NCBI GenBank assembly: GCA_964017235.1
Contig: OZ024935.1
Location: 31,847,596 to 31,911,595, forward strand
DNA from: Sabellastarte sp. h YS-2021
Taxonomy: Eukaryota > Annelida > Polychaeta > Sabellida > Sabellidae
Direction: 5' to 3'
DNA length: 64,000 nt
The notes beneath the pieces were generated by a model. It saw only the letters and a program-made list of their open reading frames with translations. It was not told where the DNA came from and made no database searches. A program made the translations under genes and the position numbers. This document shows, piece by piece, positions 1-10,310 of the stretch (position 1 is the first letter of the stretch; each line of letters begins with the position of its first letter).

Positions 1-1345
1 TCAGTCTGCCATTGGAGGATCTGGATGCCTATGCCTTCCCACCAGTAGCCATCTTGGGCAAAGTAGTGCAGAAGCTACTAGACTCCCCAGGCAACAGGAT
101 AATCCTGATTGCTCCAGGTTGGCCCAACATGCCTTGGTTTTGGGACCTAGTGGACATGTCCAGCCAAATCCCATAGAGTCTGCCCAACCTACCAAATCTT
201 CTGACACAGCCCTTCAACCAGACCCCTCACAGAAATCTGTCAGGGCTGAATCTCCATGCATGGCTCCTAGAGCCTCAGCAATCAAAGAGCAGGGCTTCTC
301 TGAGGCAGTGGCGACAAGAATTGAGGCTCCTCAAAGAGGATCCACCAGATCAGTCTATGAGGCAAAGTGGGCCATTTTTACAAAGTGGTGCCTCACTAAT
401 AAGGTGGACTTCGGGGCTCCCCCGTAACCTCAATCGCCGACTTCCTTCTCTATCTTTTCCAAGATAGGAAGTTACAGCCCAGTACCATTGATGGGTACAG
501 ATCCGCCATTGCTGATAAGCTAGGGAATTCCTCTCTTAACATCAGCAAGGATGAAAATCTCACTCGTCTCCTGGACAGTTTCCACAGAGACAGGCCTAAA
601 GGTCGGAGGGGCATCCCTTCCTGGAACCTCTCCCTGGTTTTACACCAGTTGACCAAAGCTCCTTTTGAGCCTCTTAGAGACGCCTCCTTGAAGCTTTTGA
701 CCTTCAAGACGGTTTTCCTCTTAGCCCTTGGCTCGGGCAAACGTAGAAGTGAGATTCATGCTTGGCAAAACAGGAACATCAGGCACCAGTCTGACTGGTC
801 CAAAGTCTCCTTGTACCCTTCACCCAGCTTTCTCTCAAAAGAACCAGCTGGCCAAGGAGGGTCCAGAGAGTGTGGCCCCAGTGGTTATTCCAGCCCTGGC
901 CCCTACCCTGGACAAATCCCTCAAGTCTGACAGGTCCCTCTGCCCAGTCAGAGCCTTGCGCTACTATTTGGACAGGACCTCAGACCTCAGGCAGAATAAG
1001 GAGTTAGTTTTTGTCTCCTTTAAGAAAGGTTTTGACAAAGACATCTCCCCTGCCACTATCTCCTCATGGATCAAACAGACTGTGATCCTATGTTATGAGC
1101 TCTCGGACCAAGAGTCCCACACCCTGCATCAGGTCAAGGCCCATGATGTCAGAGCCTTTGCCGCTTCTAAAGCCTTCCAGTCGGGAGTCTCTTTAGAACA
1201 AATTCTATCAGCTTGCCATTGAAAGTCGCATAACACCTTCACACAATTTTACTTGAAGGATGTGGCTTGGGTTGACTCAGAGCTCTACCACCTGGGCCCT
1301 ATAGTGGCTGCACAGCAGATCCACCAACAGCCCAAAATATAGAGG
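1..1345 (+). pseudogene. DIRS-like retrotransposon, end of RT/RNase H ORF and tyrosine recombinase (copy 1)
   Basis: Tyrosine recombinase (YR) region of a DIRS-like retrotransposon cut by the window start. YRs of this order integrate circular cDNA without making target duplications. Positions 1-420 hold the tail of the RT/RNase H frame overlapping the YR start (EQGFSEAV, then YEAKWAIFTKWCL). The YR continues in shifted frames to 1222 with SGKRRSEIHAW (first catalytic Arg), CPVRALRYYLDRT and KAHDVRAFAASKAF (H-x-x-R box). A TGA at 1219-1221 follows SACH where the related copy near 39.66 kb has TGG, so the stretch with the expected Tyr nucleophile (around NTFTQFYLKD) is cut off. Frameshifts near 427 and 770 also break it. 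Positions 9370-9780 are a close relative. This copy is not functional. Confidence 0.85.
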
Positions 1346-1695
1346 AGATCTGTACATATGTAAATATTTGTACAGCTGTATATATTGCACATATAGCTAA
1401 GAAAAGCACAAAAAAAACCAAAAAAACTCTGACGTGCTTCCTTCGGGAGGTTTATTTCTATGGGACTGAACTCATCCCTCTCTTCCCCTACCTCAGAGCA
1501 GGTCTGTTAAAAAGGGGGGGGGGAGGTAGGTCGGTTGGAACTGGTTAGCCGGTTTCTATTAACCGACCTTGGCCTTTAAGGGTTTCCTGACCTCAAGGTC
1601 CACCCAGGCTTTCATCAATTTGTTATTTCTCATTTTGAGTTCAATCGAGTCCCTAGTAACTTACCCACCGACCAAGCGGTAGTTATTCAGCAATT
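1346..1695 (+). other. 3' noncoding part of DIRS copy 1
   Basis: No gene seen. The stretch lies between the broken YR and the internal complementary region, and contains a G run near 1516-1525. It matches the layout between YR and ICR in the copies at 20706-21336 and 39930-40314. Confidence 0.5.
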
Positions 1696-1784
1696 GTCCA
1701 TTGGATAGGATGTATTAACGCAATAAAATTGCAAATTTAATATGTAAATTAAATTTTTATAAGTTAATACCCTATCCAATGGAC
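1696..1784. repeat. DIRS internal complementary region (copy 1)
   Basis: Inverted repeat with arms GTCCATTGGATAGG and CCTATCCAATGGAC around an A/T-rich centre. The left half is the reverse complement of the start of the family's left ITR (seen at 5368 onwards) and the right half complements the end of the right ITR at 2020-2074. That is the arrangement of the DIRS internal complementary region, believed to template circular cDNA formation. Confidence 0.75.
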
Positions 1785-1845
1785 ACACAAGACCCCCCCA
1801 CCGACCCCGCTATCAGCTTACTAGGGGTCTAATAGCTTTAGACAA

Positions 1846-2074
1846 CGGAAAAAGATGCTATGACGTCGCGCTGTCTAGACAGGAAGGAAGTACGACACGC
1901 CACCTGGCGAGTGCACAATGGGACCGGCCAGCTTGTGGGGGCATTATGCACTCATATAAGGCGACTTTTTCTGTCGTTTGGCGGGCCGGTCTGCGCCGAC
2001 CGGTAAAGCAATTGTCCATTGGATAGGGTATTAACTTATAAAAATTTAATTTACATATTAAATTTGCAAATTTT
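1846..2074 (+). repeat. DIRS right inverted terminal repeat (copy 1)
   Basis: Reverse-complementary to 5368-5568: shared blocks include AAAAAGATGCTATGACGTC, TGTCTAGACAGGAAGGAAGT and CAATTGTCCATTGGATAGG. The end near AAATTTGCAAATTTT is set by the junction seen inside the ICR at 1696-1784. Confidence 0.75.
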
Positions 2075-2180
2075 CTGGTGATAATATACACAGTGTCAGC
2101 ATATTTTTTATCATACCTTTTAATATGACCTGTAGTTATCTACTACTGACAACTTCATCCATGTATTTTACAAGCCTTTA

Positions 2181-2414
2181 GGGGCCACGGTGACAGAGTG
2201 GTAACACTCTTGCCTCCCACCTCTGAGGCCGGGGTTCGGTTCACGGCTCTACCTCAAGTGGGAAAGCTGGTAGTTGCTTGCCGTTGGTCGGCAGTTTACA
2301 GTCCAGAACCTGGACCAACTGTATGTACTGGTTTCCTCTGCCCTTCCAACTACCCGTCGTGCTATGACCTGTACAGTGTTGAAAGTGACGTAAAACTCGA
2401 AATAAATAAATTTA
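2181..2414 (+). mobile_element. tRNA-derived SINE (copy A)
   Basis: The head carries RNA polymerase III-like boxes: an A box in GAGTGGTAACACTCTTGCC and a B box in GGGGTTCGGTTCAC. A conserved body follows (GTTGCTTGCCGTTGGTCGGC, ACCTGTACAGTGTTGAAAG), then a tail of AAATAAATAAATTT. The same family recurs at 23851-24066. It lies upstream of the first arylsulfatase exon in the window, most likely in an intron. Confidence 0.85.
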
Positions 2415-3045
2415 CAAACCTTTATCGTTACCATTGTTTTACCATTGTTCATTTCCCTTGCTGTGGCATGCTCATTTTTGCCTAAGTGGAAACCTTTTTC
2501 TAGTTCTCCTTATGATTCGATTTCTTGATCAATGATTTCAACAACTTGTGTAGGTTCTGTCTCAGTGGGTAGTTTAGTGGGAGACTACAGAGGGGGTTGT
2601 AGTGGTTCCATCATTTCAAAAGATAAAAAATCAGTTTCCCTGTACCCTGAAGAGAACACAGTCTGGTGTTTCAAGTTGCTCATCACTGATCTATAGATTC
2701 TGATGTACATGAGCCAAAATCCATACAGTAAATGAAGTGAGAGATGTAAAAGGCCATATAAAGCCACAGTTTTGCTAGCTTTTCTGTCATTTTTTGAAAA
2801 TATAAACTTTTATATACAAAGCGGAAATATGGGTATTCTTAGCAACCTATTCTGAATGATTAATAGACATTGTCATATTTTTTTCTCATGAATGAACAAT
2901 TTTTGATATTTTAAGTATTGCCAATATTTTAAGCCTGTGTTATTAAAGTATTATGTTTATTAATGAGTACTAACCCATTTTTACTTTCAGCAAAAATTTT
3001 GCAAACATTGTATCTCAGTTATATATTTGTTCCTACTTTATCCAG
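2415..3045 (+). other. Probable arylsulfatase intron sequence
   Basis: A/T-rich sequence without a supported exon, ending in a polypyrimidine stretch and TCCAG at 3041-3045. An alternative AG lies at 3015-3016. Nothing else is seen. Confidence 0.5.
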
Positions 3046-3808
3046 GAAAGGTAAGGCAAGTCCAAGAGAAGAGATCTTGCACAATATTGACCCACTGTTT
3101 GCACCAAAAGGCCAGCGTCTGTATAATCACACCTTTGACACTCGTGTGAGAGCCGCCATCAGAGTGGGTGAATGGAAGTTGATTACAGGTGATCCTGGTG
3201 AGTATAAGATATAATATAGTCAATAAAATTCTGTCATGTATTTCATTTGTTTTTCTGTAGCTTTTAAAATGTGGCTTTGAAAAAGGATTCTATAAAAATA
3301 CAATCTATAAAAAGTGTCTGTCTTCTTGAACAGTTATTTGAAGGCACTTGAAAAAAGACCCTGTTTTTTTAAGGAAATTTCAGTGAGACTCCTTTAAGAC
3401 TTAAGTAAGATCTTGTGAAATAGAATTCTCTTCCTGTGAAATGCAAACTTTTTAATCTAAATTTTCAACTTTATAGAACTCTTTTCTGGTCACATAAGTG
3501 TTCAATTGAACATGGTTCAACTGTGTGTATTTCCAGGTAACAGCAGTTGGATTCCACCACCCAGTGATACACTTTACTTCACACCTACAGTTGCTGAAAC
3601 TACTCAAAACCTCTGGCTGTTTAACATTGAAAATGACCCGAATGAACATAACGACCTGTCAGCATCTCGTCAGGATGTTGTACTGAAGTTACTTGATCGG
3701 TTGGCTTTCTACAACTCCACTGCTGTACCTGTCAGGTACCCTCCCTATGACCCAAAAGCTAATCCCAAGTACCATGGTGGTGTGTGGCTACCCTGGGATG
3801 AAGAATAA
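3046..3808 (+). CDS. Arylsulfatase B-like sulfatase, last two coding exons (partial)
   Basis: C-terminal part of a sulfatase of the arylsulfatase B/I/J group; arylsulfatase B is a lysosomal enzyme removing 4-sulfate groups from dermatan and chondroitin sulfate. Exon 3046-3197 encodes [11 protein letters not shown] and [18 protein letters not shown], the family's LHNIDP and AAIR-x-G-x-WKL blocks, and ends at a strong donor (G|GTGAGT). Exon 3537-3808 follows TTTCCAG; the split Gly codon joins in phase. It encodes [16 protein letters not shown], the family's L-F-(N/D)-I-x-x-DP-x-E-x-x-DL block, and ends in a Pro-rich tail GVWLPWDEE and TAA. The catalytic Cys (formylglycine) motif and metal ligands belong to N-terminal exons outside the window. 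Both exons are open, so the gene is probably functional. Distinguishing B from I or J would need the full protein. Confidence 0.9.
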
Positions 3809-4666
3809 TGCAAGAAATTTTTACCAAATAGACAGCACCTGATTTTTCTTGGAATTTGTTGGAATTTGTAACAATTTTAGTCACTTTGTTTCATCAGGTG
3901 GAGAAGTTCGTGAATTAAGTTCATTGCTTTATTTAAAGCAGGTGTCTGCAGAGATGATTTTCAAATTTCATAATCTGACTACCCCAGGCAAGGATTAGAG
4001 TACTGGAACCTCTAAAACCACATTACAGCCAATGTACTATTAGTTACATGTTGATGGAACATCAACATTTGTACACTGTCAAATATTTCATGCAAGTTTG
4101 TATTTGACAAACTGATGGATTTGTCACTTTTAAGAGTTTTGTTCACATATAGCCATGGGTTTCTTTTTGTTTTTGTTGGCTGAAAAGTGTTGTAAATTAA
4201 AAGTAGAAACAGGTGTTATAGCATCCATGTTTACTTCCCTCCTGATAATGTATTATGACAAAATAAGAAATGTCAAAAGACTTAAAAATAATATATTTAG
4301 ATGAGTTACTTTGACACATAATCAGTCAGCCAAATAGGTAATTGATCAATGAATTGTTTTTCAAAGTCTAAGTAGAACCACTGTTAGCTAAAATGCAATA
4401 AAACCTGTATTTACTATGCATGTCATGGTGGAAAGGTTATGTTAAAATTGCAGCAGAGTGTCATTAAATAGGATAAATAATACAATTCAGTCTTTGTGAA
4501 AGCAGCAGCAGTTTCATGTTCAGATATTTGAGGTTCCCTACTTTTCATTTTTGAGAGAAAGTTATTTCTGTTCAGATTTGAAGGTAATTCAAGAGAAATT
4601 TTATTGAGGTATAGCAGGTGAAATTTTATTCAGGAAGGGACATTAACCCCCTTCACCATCAGAACA
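3809..4666 (+). other. Arylsulfatase 3' UTR and intergenic DNA
   Basis: Noncoding A/T-rich stretch after the stop codon. AATAAA at 4398-4403 is the best candidate poly(A) signal. No other gene is visible. Confidence 0.5.
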
Positions 4667-4865
4667 TCTTTTATTGTGCTACAATAGCTTACCATCTGGG
4701 AATAAGTGCAGTCCTCAGTGTGGCTTATGGCCTGGCCAACGCAAGAAAAAAGAACTAAGACATCCAAGCAAGCTGCTAGGTGGCTCTAGTAGTCCTGTGG
4801 TGATCTGGATAGTGACATATAATGTTCTTCCTTCATTGTTGTTTGCCACCATATTGGATAACAGA
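4667..4865 (+). repeat. Isolated, decayed DIRS left ITR (family of the 15-21 kb element)
   Basis: Begins CTTTTATTGTGCTACAATAGC and keeps CTTACCAT and later GCCACCATATTGGA, matching the left ITR at 15323 onwards in order. No gag or RT follows, so this is a solo or truncated terminal repeat. Confidence 0.65.
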
Positions 4866-4896
4866 TATTTTATACAAGGAAAGAATCCATTGTTTT

Positions 4897-5212
4897 GATC
4901 TAATCTAATCTAATCTACTGCTTTGCAGGCGCAATATCTTCCCCAATAAGGGGAACTCAGTGCGCTAGTTATCAAAAATCATTTCTAATAAGGAGAGTCG
5001 AGGGGCGTTCAAAGTCAGTGTTCCAGAGTTATGGGTGAGACCGAGAGGGAAGGAGACGAAGTTGGGAAACTAGAATTGAAAAGGTGGGTTTTGAGGTGTT
5101 TCCTGAAAGATGCGACAGAGGGACTGTTTCTTATTTGGAAGGGGAAAGAGTTCCAAAGAACTGGGGCGTAGTGACTAAAAGAATTAGAGAAGTGTTTAAT
5201 TGATTTATGAAC
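4897..5212 (-). mobile_element. Non-LTR retrotransposon 3' end (L2/CR1-like)
   Basis: On the minus strand this is the 3' end of a LINE: the last coding stretch and short 3' UTR, ending in a (TAGAT)n microsatellite tail, seen here as TCTAA repeats at 4898-4918. The same 3' end occurs on the plus strand at about 25459-26065 (shared block TGGGGAAGATATTG and GCAAAGCAGTAGA). Heavily 5'-truncated. Confidence 0.75.
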
Positions 5213-5367
5213 ATTTGATGTGATTATATATGTATCATTTGATACTTAAATTACATCACTTTGTTCATAAAAGGACATTGAATCTCAATATTGTGACAAT
5301 TCACAGAAATGAGTATTTTTGCTTATTTTGGGTCTGAAACTCTCATGTTTTCACTGAATAAACAAGC

Positions 5368-5568
5368 ATTTTTATTGCGTTAATACATCCTGTCCAATGG
5401 ACAATTGCTAATCCGGTCAGCACAAACCGGCCCGACAAATGCCAGAAAAAGACGTCCTGTGTTTCCACTGGCTGGCCGGTCCCAGTACTGTGCACTCCCC
5501 AGATGGCGCCTCGTACTTCCTTCCTGTCTAGACAACCTGACGTCATAGCATCTTTTTCGTTTGGCGCG
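5368..5568 (+). repeat. DIRS left inverted terminal repeat (family of copy 1)
   Basis: Starts TTTTTATTGCGTTAATAC and is the reverse complement of the right ITR at 1846-2074. It may be the left end of the decayed element whose RT and YR lie at 7900-10310, or a solo ITR. Confidence 0.7.
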
Positions 5569-6132
5569 TGTACTGTGCAGATGTGTTTTCAACATCTCCA
5601 GAGTTTTTAAAGGAAAAGTGTCATTATGATAGATTTTAAACCTTATTTGCAAATAATTTAGTGTAGAAGTGTTATCTACATATCAAGCACGGATATACAT
5701 TAAGAAATCTGCTGGAAACGCTCCCTAGCTGACTCAATTTAGTGTTGATGATAGGGCAGTAGGCAATGATAGAATTGCAGACAGCCATGTTGCTAGTTTC
5801 CTCCCATTCAATCCTTGTGTTGTTAGGGGCAGAACTACAATATAAGAAAGTTTTATTGGTTACACAGCTTTAAAGGTAATATTGTCTGTGTTTATTTTGT
5901 AATGTACTCTGTAACCTCCAGCTACAATTCACCAATGAAACGTCAGTCTTCTCTGTTTTTCATCTATAAATAGAAGGAATTCCCAATAGAAGAGCATGGA
6001 GTGTGTTCTTTTGAACTCACATCCACTGTGATACCAGTCCCTCCCTTGCGGACCCGGCTTAGTTGTCGGTAGTGGGGATTGTGGATGGCCAGGTCACTAC
6101 AAGTTTCCTTTTTAAGTATCACGAAAGAAAAC

Positions 6133-6420
6133 TTCAGAGCGCACTGGTACCGACTTCTCTACTGCAAAGCATCAGTCCACCAGCCAGCTCACGTCAGACT
6201 GACCAGGATATTCACCTTCAGAGCGCACTGGTCCAGACTTTTTATCTGCTGTAAAGCATCAGTCGACTGGCCAGCTCATAAGAACTCAACCACTGACGTC
6301 ATCTCAAGATAAAGAACTGTGTTCTTTCTGCTCACGTCTACTGTGATACCAGCACTAGTTCCTGATATTCACCTTCAGAGCGCACTGGTACAGACTTCTC
6401 TGCTATCAGCATCGGTCGAC
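6133..6420 (+). repeat. Local direct repeats with TTCAGAGCGCACTGGT
   Basis: TTCAGAGCGCACTGGT occurs at about 6133, 6217 and 6374, each followed within roughly 25-50 bases by GCATCAGTC or GCATCGGTC and a CCAGCTC block. Spacing is uneven (84 and 157 bases), so these are decayed duplications and not a clean satellite. Confidence 0.7.
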
Positions 6421-6837
6421 CAGCCAGCTCGCATTTACTGTGATAACAAGGAAAGAACCCGACCAGTGACATCATCTCCCTGAAGCTGGTCACATGATTC
6501 ATCGACCAGCAATTCTTTCTGCATATTGCTTCTGCATTCTTCACTACTCACGATACCAGTCCCTCTCTCATGGACCTGGCCCTTTGTTATCAGTAGTGGG
6601 GTTTGTGGATGAGCAGAATACTGCGCATTTGCCCGTTTAAGTATCACAAAAGAACGCAACAACTCACAAACTGGTCACGTGACACACCACTAGCAATTGC
6701 TTCTAAATATAGTTCACAAGGGATTTTCCAGCAACTCTCAAACCTACAAAATAAGACATGCATTAAAAGAAATGCTTTACTTAATGGAGGAAATCTGCAG
6801 TAAGCTATACTAAACACAAAAGATAGTTGAAAAATTG

Positions 6838-7510
6838 CTTCAACAATTGGGTACAGAGTCTACCGACCAGTTACCAGCTACACAGCCCTTACTGTACAGT
6901 GCTTCACCCAACTGGTTACAGAGTCTCCCTACCTAGTCCATTCAACTCTGTTGATTTTGGGGCAGGCAGACGGCAAGTATCTACAAATATGGCTTCAACT
7001 GACCAGTTACAGAGTCTTCAAATCACCAGACCAGTTTACCAGTCATACAGCCTTGTTTTCACCAAAACCGGTTACAGAGTGAATAGTGCAACAACTGGTT
7101 ACCGACCAGGTATCGGCTATACAGCCTTGCTTCACTAAAACCGGTTACAGAGTCTACCCACCTAGTCCATTCAATTCTGTGTTGATTCTGGGGCAGGTAG
7201 ATGTGGAAGCATCTACAAAGAATTGCTTCAACCAACTGGTTACAGAGTGTACCGACCAGGTGCCGGGCTACACAGCCCTTATTTTAACTCCAGCCTACCA
7301 GTTTTTTGCCGGTTACAGAAAATTACTGGTTACAGAGAAAACTACACCTCAAAACGCTAGCTAAATATAGACCAGTAGCGGTCTAAATTTCTTTGGTGAC
7401 TCCAGCCTACCAGTTTTGCCGGTTACAGAGAATTACTGGTTACAGTGCATTACCAGTTACAGAGACCTGGTACCGGACAGAGTTGCCTAAGGTAATTTTG
7501 GTTACAGAGA
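6838..7510 (+). repeat. Cluster of GGTTACAGAG repeats
   Basis: At least a dozen copies of GGTTACAGAG or a one-base variant occur (for example near 6911, 7070, 7141, 7236, 7326, 7421 and 7498), often preceded by ACC or ACT. Longer duplicated blocks also recur, such as CACCTAGTCCATTCAA at about 6930 and 7160. Higher-order, irregular tandem organisation. Confidence 0.75.
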
Positions 7511-7899
7511 ATTCTTAGACCAGTCAGTGGTCTTGATGATATGGCCCAAGCTACTACCAGGTGGTCGACAGTCAAACAAGTTTTCATTACATCCCGCTAG
7601 GGGTCAGCCATCTTACAAATAACAATTACTGTGTAAATGCTGCACCTTGCATGCTGCTGGCCCAGGGCAAAGAGTCTGTAAAATGTGAAAAGTTGTGTCA
7701 GCCCCACCGGACCGGACCGGACCACAAGAAGAACAGAGAGACTGTTAACTTGGATTATTGTCACCAGACCGGACCAGTGTGCAGAGGGACAGAAAATGTT
7801 TGTCAGACTACTAAATGTGGCACACAGTCTGCCTGTAGCGTCGAGACTAAATCCGTTTTGGGAAATTAGGAAGCCTTGGGGCTGGACCCTAGGTATGAC

Positions 7900-10310
7900 A
7901 AATGTTGAATGAGGGCTACACTCTCCCTTTCCAGTCAAGAGCAAGCTTGACAAGGTCACCAAAATTATCAACTTCTATGTACATCCTCACAGGAACCTAT
8001 ATTAGTTAGAGGCATTACATCAGCTTATAGACAAAGATGCAGTCGAGCGAGTTCAAAATCTCTGGGCTTCTTCAACCTTTCTTGGTTCCAAAATCACACA
8101 ACCACAGACCTATTCTAGATTTGAGCAAACCAAACCTTTCGGAGACCATCAGGACCACCCTCCAACAAGGGGAGTGGGTTACCTCAATAGATTTCAAGGA
8201 CGCCTAGTTCCATATACCAGTACAGGAACAGGCCAGGAAATATCTGAGATTTCATGTCCAGGGTCAGACATACCAGTTCAAAGCACTGCGTTTCGGTCTG
8301 TCCACAACACCCATTGAGTTCACTGTAGTAGCAAAGGAGTTGAAACTGATGGCCACACAAGTTTATAAGAATCCACCATTACCTAGACGACTAGTTGGTG
8401 AGAGCCAGATCCCACCAGGCTTGTCTCCAGAATACTCAAGATCTAGTGAAAATATGCCAAGAACTATGTTGGCTGGTGAACTTGGAGAAATCGGAACTAC
8501 AACCCAAGCAAGTCTTCGACTTTGTAGGTTACCAGTTTGACCTCAGATCTGGCCCTGTCCGACCGACAACGGACCGGTGGCAGAGCCTCCAGGACAAGTA
8601 CTGAAACTGCTATCCCTACCGGTCTGTCCGGTCAGGCAGCTTATGTCCTTGATAGGTTTACCAACCGCCACAGAAAGGCAAGTTCACCTAGGCCAGCTGC
8701 ATATGAGACCCATACAGTGGCATCTCAAAAACAACTGTAGGGTACCGGAATCACTAGAAAGGTGATCCTAATTCTCAGGTCCCTGCACCCCCATTTACAA
8801 TGGTGGCTGAAAGAAGATAATGTACTCACAGGCCAACCATTACATCCAATAAAACATGCTCTGCAAATCTTTACAGATGCATAAAAAGAAGGGTGGGGCA
8901 TTCACTTAAACGAGCCCATTGAAGAGGAACCTGGTCTCTTCCGGAAAGCAAGTTGCATATAAACTATCTGGAATTAAAAGAAGTCATTCTAGCCTTAAAA
9001 AAAGTTCCAAGACCTCTGCTCAGACAAGATAATACTTGTAGCACCGACAACACCACAGTGGTGTCATACATAAACAAGGAAGGAGGTATGAGGTCGGGCT
9101 CACTTTGTGCCCTGCTATGGAGAATCTTGACTTGGTGTACCAGGAAACAAGTGACTCAAAGCTCGATACATTCCAGGCTGGCAGGTGGTAGCAGACAAGC
9201 TATTCAGGCCAAGCCAGACCATCCAAACAGAGTGGTCTCTCCTTCCAGAGGTCTTCCAAACAATATGCAGCAGGTGGCACCGGCCCAAAATAGATCTGTT
9301 TGCCACGAGGTTCAACAACAAGTTGCCTCTTTGTCAACAGTACCGGATCCCCTGGCCACAGCAGTGGATGCACTCAGTCTGCCATGGGAGGATCTGGGCG
9401 CATGCACCTTCCCACCAGCAGCCATATTGGGCAAAGTGGTGGAGAAGTTGCAGGACTCCCCATGCAAGAGAATCATTCTGATTGATCCGGGGTGGCCCAA
9501 CATGCCTTGGTTTGGGATCAAATGGCCATGTCCAGCCAAATCCCAGAGCCTGCCCATTCTGCCCAACCTGTTGACACAGCCCTTCAATCAGATCCCTCAC
9601 AGAAATCTGACAATCTAAATCTCCATGCATGGCTCGTAGAGCCTCAGCAATCAAAGAGCAGGGCTTCTCTGAGGCAGTGGCAGCAAAAAGGCTCCTCAAG
9701 GAGGATCAACGAGATCAGTGTGGCAAAGTGGGCCATATTTACAAGTGGTGCCTCAGTAATCAGGTGGACTTCGGAGCACCGCCTGTAAAGTCAGTTGCTG
9801 ATTTCCTTAGGTACCCTTTTCAGGATAGGAAACTGCAGCCTAGCACCATTGATGGTACAGGTCAGCCATTGCTGATAAACTGGGAAACTCATCCATTAAC
9901 ATCAGCAAAGATGAAAGTCTATCTCTCCTGGATAGTTTCCACAGAGACAGAGCCAAAGGCCGCAGGGAAATCCCCTCCTGGAAGCAGTACAAGTGAGATA
10001 CAGGCTTGGCAAAATAGAAAGATTAGACACCAATCCTACTGGTCAAAGGTGTTCCTGTTTCTATCATCCAGCTCTCTTTCCAAGAAGCAGCTGTCCAAAG
10101 AGGGTTCAGACAATGTGGCCCAGTGGTTATACCAGACCTGGCCCCAACGCTGAATAGGTCCCTCAAGTCTGACGGGTCCCTTTATCCAGTTAGAGCATTT
10201 CGCTATTATTTGGACAGGACCCCAGAATTTTTGCAGAATAAGGAGTTGGTTTTTGTGTCCTTTAAGAAAGGTTTTGACAAAGACATCTCGCCTGTCACTA
10301 TCCTAGGTGA
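7900..10310 (+). pseudogene. DIRS-like retrotransposon copy 2: RT, RNase H and YR remnants
   Basis: Decayed RT/RNase H/YR block. RT traces start near 8000 and reach GYQFDL at about 8530. RNase H traces follow: HINYLELKEVILALKK from 8953, STDNTTVVSYINKEGG, then a linker frame containing VPDPLATAVDALSLPWEDL. The YR part from about 9629 has EQGFSEAV, PSTIDG and KSDGSLYPVRAFRYYLDRT. The block with the first catalytic Arg is deleted near 9970-9990 (GSSTSEIQAW replaces SGKRRSEIHAW). Many stops and shifts are present. The YR breaks off at 10310, where sequence of another DIRS copy begins, so this is a recombinant or truncated copy. Confidence 0.8.

Larger units (their letters stand above)
5569..7899 (+). 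other. Repeat-rich stretch, possible decayed gag/5' region of a DIRS element
   Basis: No convincing gene. Short open frames occur but show no recognisable family. Two local repeat clusters lie inside (6133-6420 and 6838-7510, listed separately). The position between a left ITR and an RT remnant suggests the 5' region of DIRS copy 2, which is inference only. Confidence 0.35.

Noticed and set aside
2195-2250. A tRNA gene
   Set aside because: A and B boxes are present but the body and A/T tail identify a SINE, and no cloverleaf can be completed.
7597-7971. 124-residue minus-strand frame
   Set aside because: Overlaps decayed DIRS 5' sequence, with no recognisable domain.
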